From Panagrolaimus kolymaensis (Eukaryota > Nematoda > Chromadorea > Rhabditida > Panagrolaimidae), in NCBI GenBank assembly GCA_028622995.1, contig JAJQJQ010000005.1:6386001-6450000 (forward strand): DNA of 64,000 bases. Direction: 5' to 3'. The notes under the pieces were generated by a model that saw only the letters and a list, made by a program, of their open reading frames with translations, was not told the DNA's origin and did no database searches. The first letter of the stretch is position 1. Each line of letters opens with the position of its first letter. Shown here piece after piece: positions 60,701 to 64,000 of the stretch. Made by a program: the position numbers and the translations under genes.

Positions 60701-63700
60701 AAAAAAAAATTTAAAAATGCAGAAAAATATTTTTTTTTGTTTTAATATTTTTTTCAAAATTTGATGCTATTTTTAGTTACAAAATACTATACTATCACTA
60801 ATGCAGATGAGTTTGATATACATACATAAATCCTACCAAAATTATTAATAATAAAAACAAAATCCAATGCCACAAAAAATGTCTTTTTTGTTTTAGTTGG
60901 AAAAAATGATGCCATCTTTTTTTTTGTAAGGAAGAAAGATAATTTTTGTGAATTAAAGATCGCGAATAATTTATTTTTAAAGAAAGAAAAGCAAGCGTCG
61001 CATCGAAAAAATGTAAAAAATTAAAATTATAAATAATATTTCAGAGATGGGAGACTTCAAAAAAAAAGTGGCAAATAAATTGTGTTTTAAGATAATTTTT
61101 GGTAATTTTATTTTTTAAAGCGGTTTAAATGGCACTTTTTATTTTTAAGTGTGGCTGTATTAATTGAAGCGTCGATTGATTTAACAATAAAATAAGCGTA
61201 TTATAAATTTTCTTATTCAAAAACAAGTAAAACTTACAGTAACCAATAGTTGGAAAAAAAGTGTGGCTTGAAAGAACTAAAAAAATATGAAAAAATTAAT
61301 TACATGAATAAACTTTTTCAACGATGGTAAGTAAACATTCGCGCGACAGTAAACTTTATGATATTTCACATTTTTCGCGCATTCAGACTCGGGTTTATAA
61401 AAACACAATACTATCAAGTTCCAAGAAATAAAAATTTTAAATTCTTTTTATTTCATGTATTTCATATTGCCTTTTTTTTTCTTCGACCAGATGATGGCAA
61501 AAATAAAGAGAAAAGAACGAAATAAAATAATGCAAAAAAAAAAATTGCTTTCGAAAAAAAATATATCGGCAGCGCGATGGATGGCCTTTAATGTTTTTTT
61601 TTCTTCCTGCATTTCACACTCACTTTTCTTTCATTTTTTTAAAATGAATTATTCTAAAATGGCCTTCGAAAAAATGAAAGCAATCCGGTCTGTCGGTGTT
61701 TTTTTTACTTTGGATAAAAAAAACTAAAGTAAAAAAATGCGCGAAAAAAGTAAAAATTTCAATTTTGTTTAAAATGAAAAAATGAGGAAAAAATGAAATT
61801 AATGGGAAACTTTTTTTTTCATTTTTTTCTGTAATTTCAAAACTGGTGTTTTGAAGGGTAAAATATAAAAAAAGTTTGACGTGGGAAGAATAGAAGGATC
61901 GAAAATAAAAATAATGGGTAAAAAAATATTAAAGAATAAAAACTTTTAGGGGACAAAATAGAAGCTTTATACGACGAAGACATGTCCTATAAAAATCATC
62001 GAATCTCAAAGTTAATGGTTAAAAAGATGACATAAAATAGGTAAACGAACATTTTTAAGAATAGTTTGGGAGCATGAGATACCAAATTTCAAAAGTCGTT
62101 TAAGTCAAAAAATTTAAGTGAATCCACATACTTTGGTAACCCTGTTACAAATCATTCCGCCGAAAAAGTAACGTAAAATAAAGAAACATTATTCTTTTAA
62201 AAAAAATTTATGAAGAAGGAAAGATATTATTTGTTAACTTCATTTTTTTATTCTATCCTTTCACTGTCATTCTTCTTCTCATCAACGACGCAGCAAAAAA
62301 AAAGTTAACTTCCGGTTCATTTCATAGCTTGAAGCAAGCAAAAAAACTGTACAATAGTTTTTTGGAGATTTTCCTCTCGGGCTTTTTTTTAGTTGATGTC
62401 GTCACTCATTCAAACAAACAAACAAACAAAAAAAGAGAGAAAGAAACGTGTACACAAAAAAGCTTTCTTTTTTTTCATTTCAAATGATGGACGACGATCA
62501 CAAAAAAAAGATGTGGAAGAAAAAAAGAAAAAAGATCAACACTCACTTTTTTTTGAATAAAAAAAATGGACAAACGTTTGCGCAATGCTTTTTTTGCTTT
62601 CTTTCTTTTCCTTTTTACTTGAGGCCTTGCTTGAGGCTGTGACAATAAATATGTACATACGCGTATTTTCTTTGCAAAACGGATTCGCTTTTTTTCAAAA
62701 ATCGTTTGTTCAAAAAAAATTGAGGAAGAAAAACAAACGGTCAATGCAAAAAAAGAATTTTTTTTGTTGGGAGAAAAAGGGTGCTTTAGTTATTTGTTGT
62801 TGATTCTTCCGGGAAATCAACATAGGAATGAATATGAAAGAGGGAGGAAGACTAAAGTGAGGATGACGCTTCCGGGTATATTTGAGGACCACAAAATTTT
62901 ATTTTAAAAAAATTTCGTACAAAACAAAAGACAAAAGGGAAAACCGGTATTTTTTGAGAATCAACAATAAAAAAAAAGCAAATGATTGAAGCATTTTTCT
63001 TTGAAAAAAGATAATCTTGAAATAAAAAGAAAGCTTTAAAGAAAGTAAAACAAAAGAAAGAAAGAAAAAATGAAACAATAGTAATAATAAAAAATTAATT
63101 AAGGTAGGCACACTTTTATAAATGGATTAGAAAATTAGATCTTTTGAGTCAATTAGAAACTATACAATTCGCATTTAGATCAGTTAGGTTTACGCTACAG
63201 TAATTTTCAATGCAATAATCAAAGATTTATACAAAACAGAGAATTGGCAAAAAAACTTATCGAATTCGTGACTTTTTTATAATTTTTTTAACACAGGAAA
63301 AAAAATAAATTTCATTTATAATATTTATAAAAAAAAACTTGCGTAATTTCTTAAAAATACACACACAGCTCTCATTTTTTAATATTATTAATTTAAGCTT
63401 AATATAAAGAGAATAATGAAAGCATCTAAATTTTACTTTATTTTAAATAAATACTATAAAAATAAAATTCAAAAAAAGAGTTAATCTTTTTCTTTTTTTA
63501 TTATACTTTTTTGTGTTTTAAAAAAAGGGTAGCACCCAAAAAAATGAATGAGTGTATTTATCTTTTGTAAATTAAAGATCAATTTTTTTTAAGCTTCCTA
63601 AAAAGAAAACGTTTACAATTTATTTTTTGGTAGTTTGGGTTTTGCATTTTAGTAGAAAAAAAAACTGTGAAATATAAACCATTTTTAAACCAAACACGCG

Positions 63701-64000
63701 ACAACCATCATTAAATTTGTTGGAAAAAAAGGTATAAAATTTTGTTTTTAATCGGATTTGTTTTTAAAATTTCAACGTTAAAAAAGAAAATTTTCCGAGA
63801 AAAAAAAGGGAATTAAAAAAGCATAAAAATATACAAAAATTTTTGCAATCATGAGTTTTTAAAATATTTTTAACATGTGATTCTACTACCTTATGCAGCA
63901 ACTTCGTATTCTTCTCAGCGAGATTTTACCTTGAATGAAAACATGCCAACAAATTATATTTGTTTTATTCAAAGACCTTGATCACATTTTTTAAATTTTT
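51742..64000. other. 12-kb gene desert rich in A/T runs
   Basis: No convincing gene on either strand. Sequence is dominated by closely spaced A5-A9 and T5-T9 tracts, with small islands of mixed composition (for example around 52730-52950, 53630-53680, 55425-55462, 56485-56515, 61950-62035 and 62280-62880). The frames present are Lys/Phe-rich artefacts. It could be intergenic, or a very long intron of a gene whose exons lie to the right. Weak exon-like pieces are described under findings. Confidence 0.6.
62411..62430. repeat. CAAA microsatellite
   Basis: Five tandem copies of CAAA within the gene-poor right flank. Confidence 0.85.

Noticed and set aside
62448..62803. Lys/Phe-rich frames at the right end
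   Set aside because: Homopolymer-driven, overlapping on both strands.

Overview
The window is a gene-dense piece of a nematode nuclear genome followed by a gene-poor flank. The case for a nematode: introns are mostly about 45-110 nt with short T-rich acceptors; a free-standing MSP-domain protein is present; several start codons sit just downstream of an orphan intron-type acceptor, as expected for spliced-leader trans-splicing; and the gene set (glutamate-gated-chloride-channel-like receptor, short AlaRS, myosin VI, TAF3, PACRG, C-type lectin) fits. Base composition is AT-rich. I could not name the genus. About 70% of the roughly 87 splice acceptors I placed by hand end in TAG rather than the CAG that dominates in Caenorhabditis. 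Gene models were built by reading frames and splice phases by eye; each model below closes in phase.

Layout: 0.1-3.0 kb holds a head-to-head pair for mitochondrial translation (short alanyl-tRNA synthetase on minus, mitochondrial ribosomal protein mL50 on plus). 4.7-9.3 kb holds a Cys-loop anion-channel gene and a PACRG homologue, with a small membrane-protein gene nested antisense in the PACRG intron. 9.5-13.2 kb has a two-domain C-type lectin and two small secreted or membrane proteins. 15.2-22.7 kb has TAF3 downstream of a 12-exon myosin VI gene, and a tail-anchored MSP-domain protein that shares the myosin promoter region. 22.7-29 kb is mostly empty apart from a 65-residue membrane protein with a TATA box and a perfect 135-bp foldback element bounded by TTAA. 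29-33.7 kb has a triple-CCCH protein with a tandemly repeated tail, an R3HDM4-like protein, and exon-like remnants behind it that faintly recall a Regnase/NYN domain.

34.7-51.8 kb is dense: CPT1, ALKBH7, VPS2/CHMP2, RNF113, a SENP6/7-type SUMO protease, a CAAP1-like nuclear protein, a divergent unnamed gene with a damaged internal exon, and a 924-residue multi-C2H2 zinc-finger protein. From 51.8 kb to the end (about 12 kb) I find no convincing gene. That stretch is crowded with A and T runs and may be a very long intergenic region or intron.

How the genes relate: most are housekeeping genes with no shared pathway. The suggestive pairings are the divergent AlaRS/mL50 pair, the divergent myosin VI/MSP-protein pair, the divergent VPS2/RNF113 pair, and close same-strand neighbours (myosin VI to TAF3, RNF113 to the SUMO protease, CPT1 to ALKBH7) whose downstream member has a leaderless acceptor in front of its start. 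I did not find a clearly new biological system. The best candidates for something undescribed are the channel with an altered selectivity filter, the R3H/NYN-like exon cluster, the nested antisense gene, and the palindromic element.
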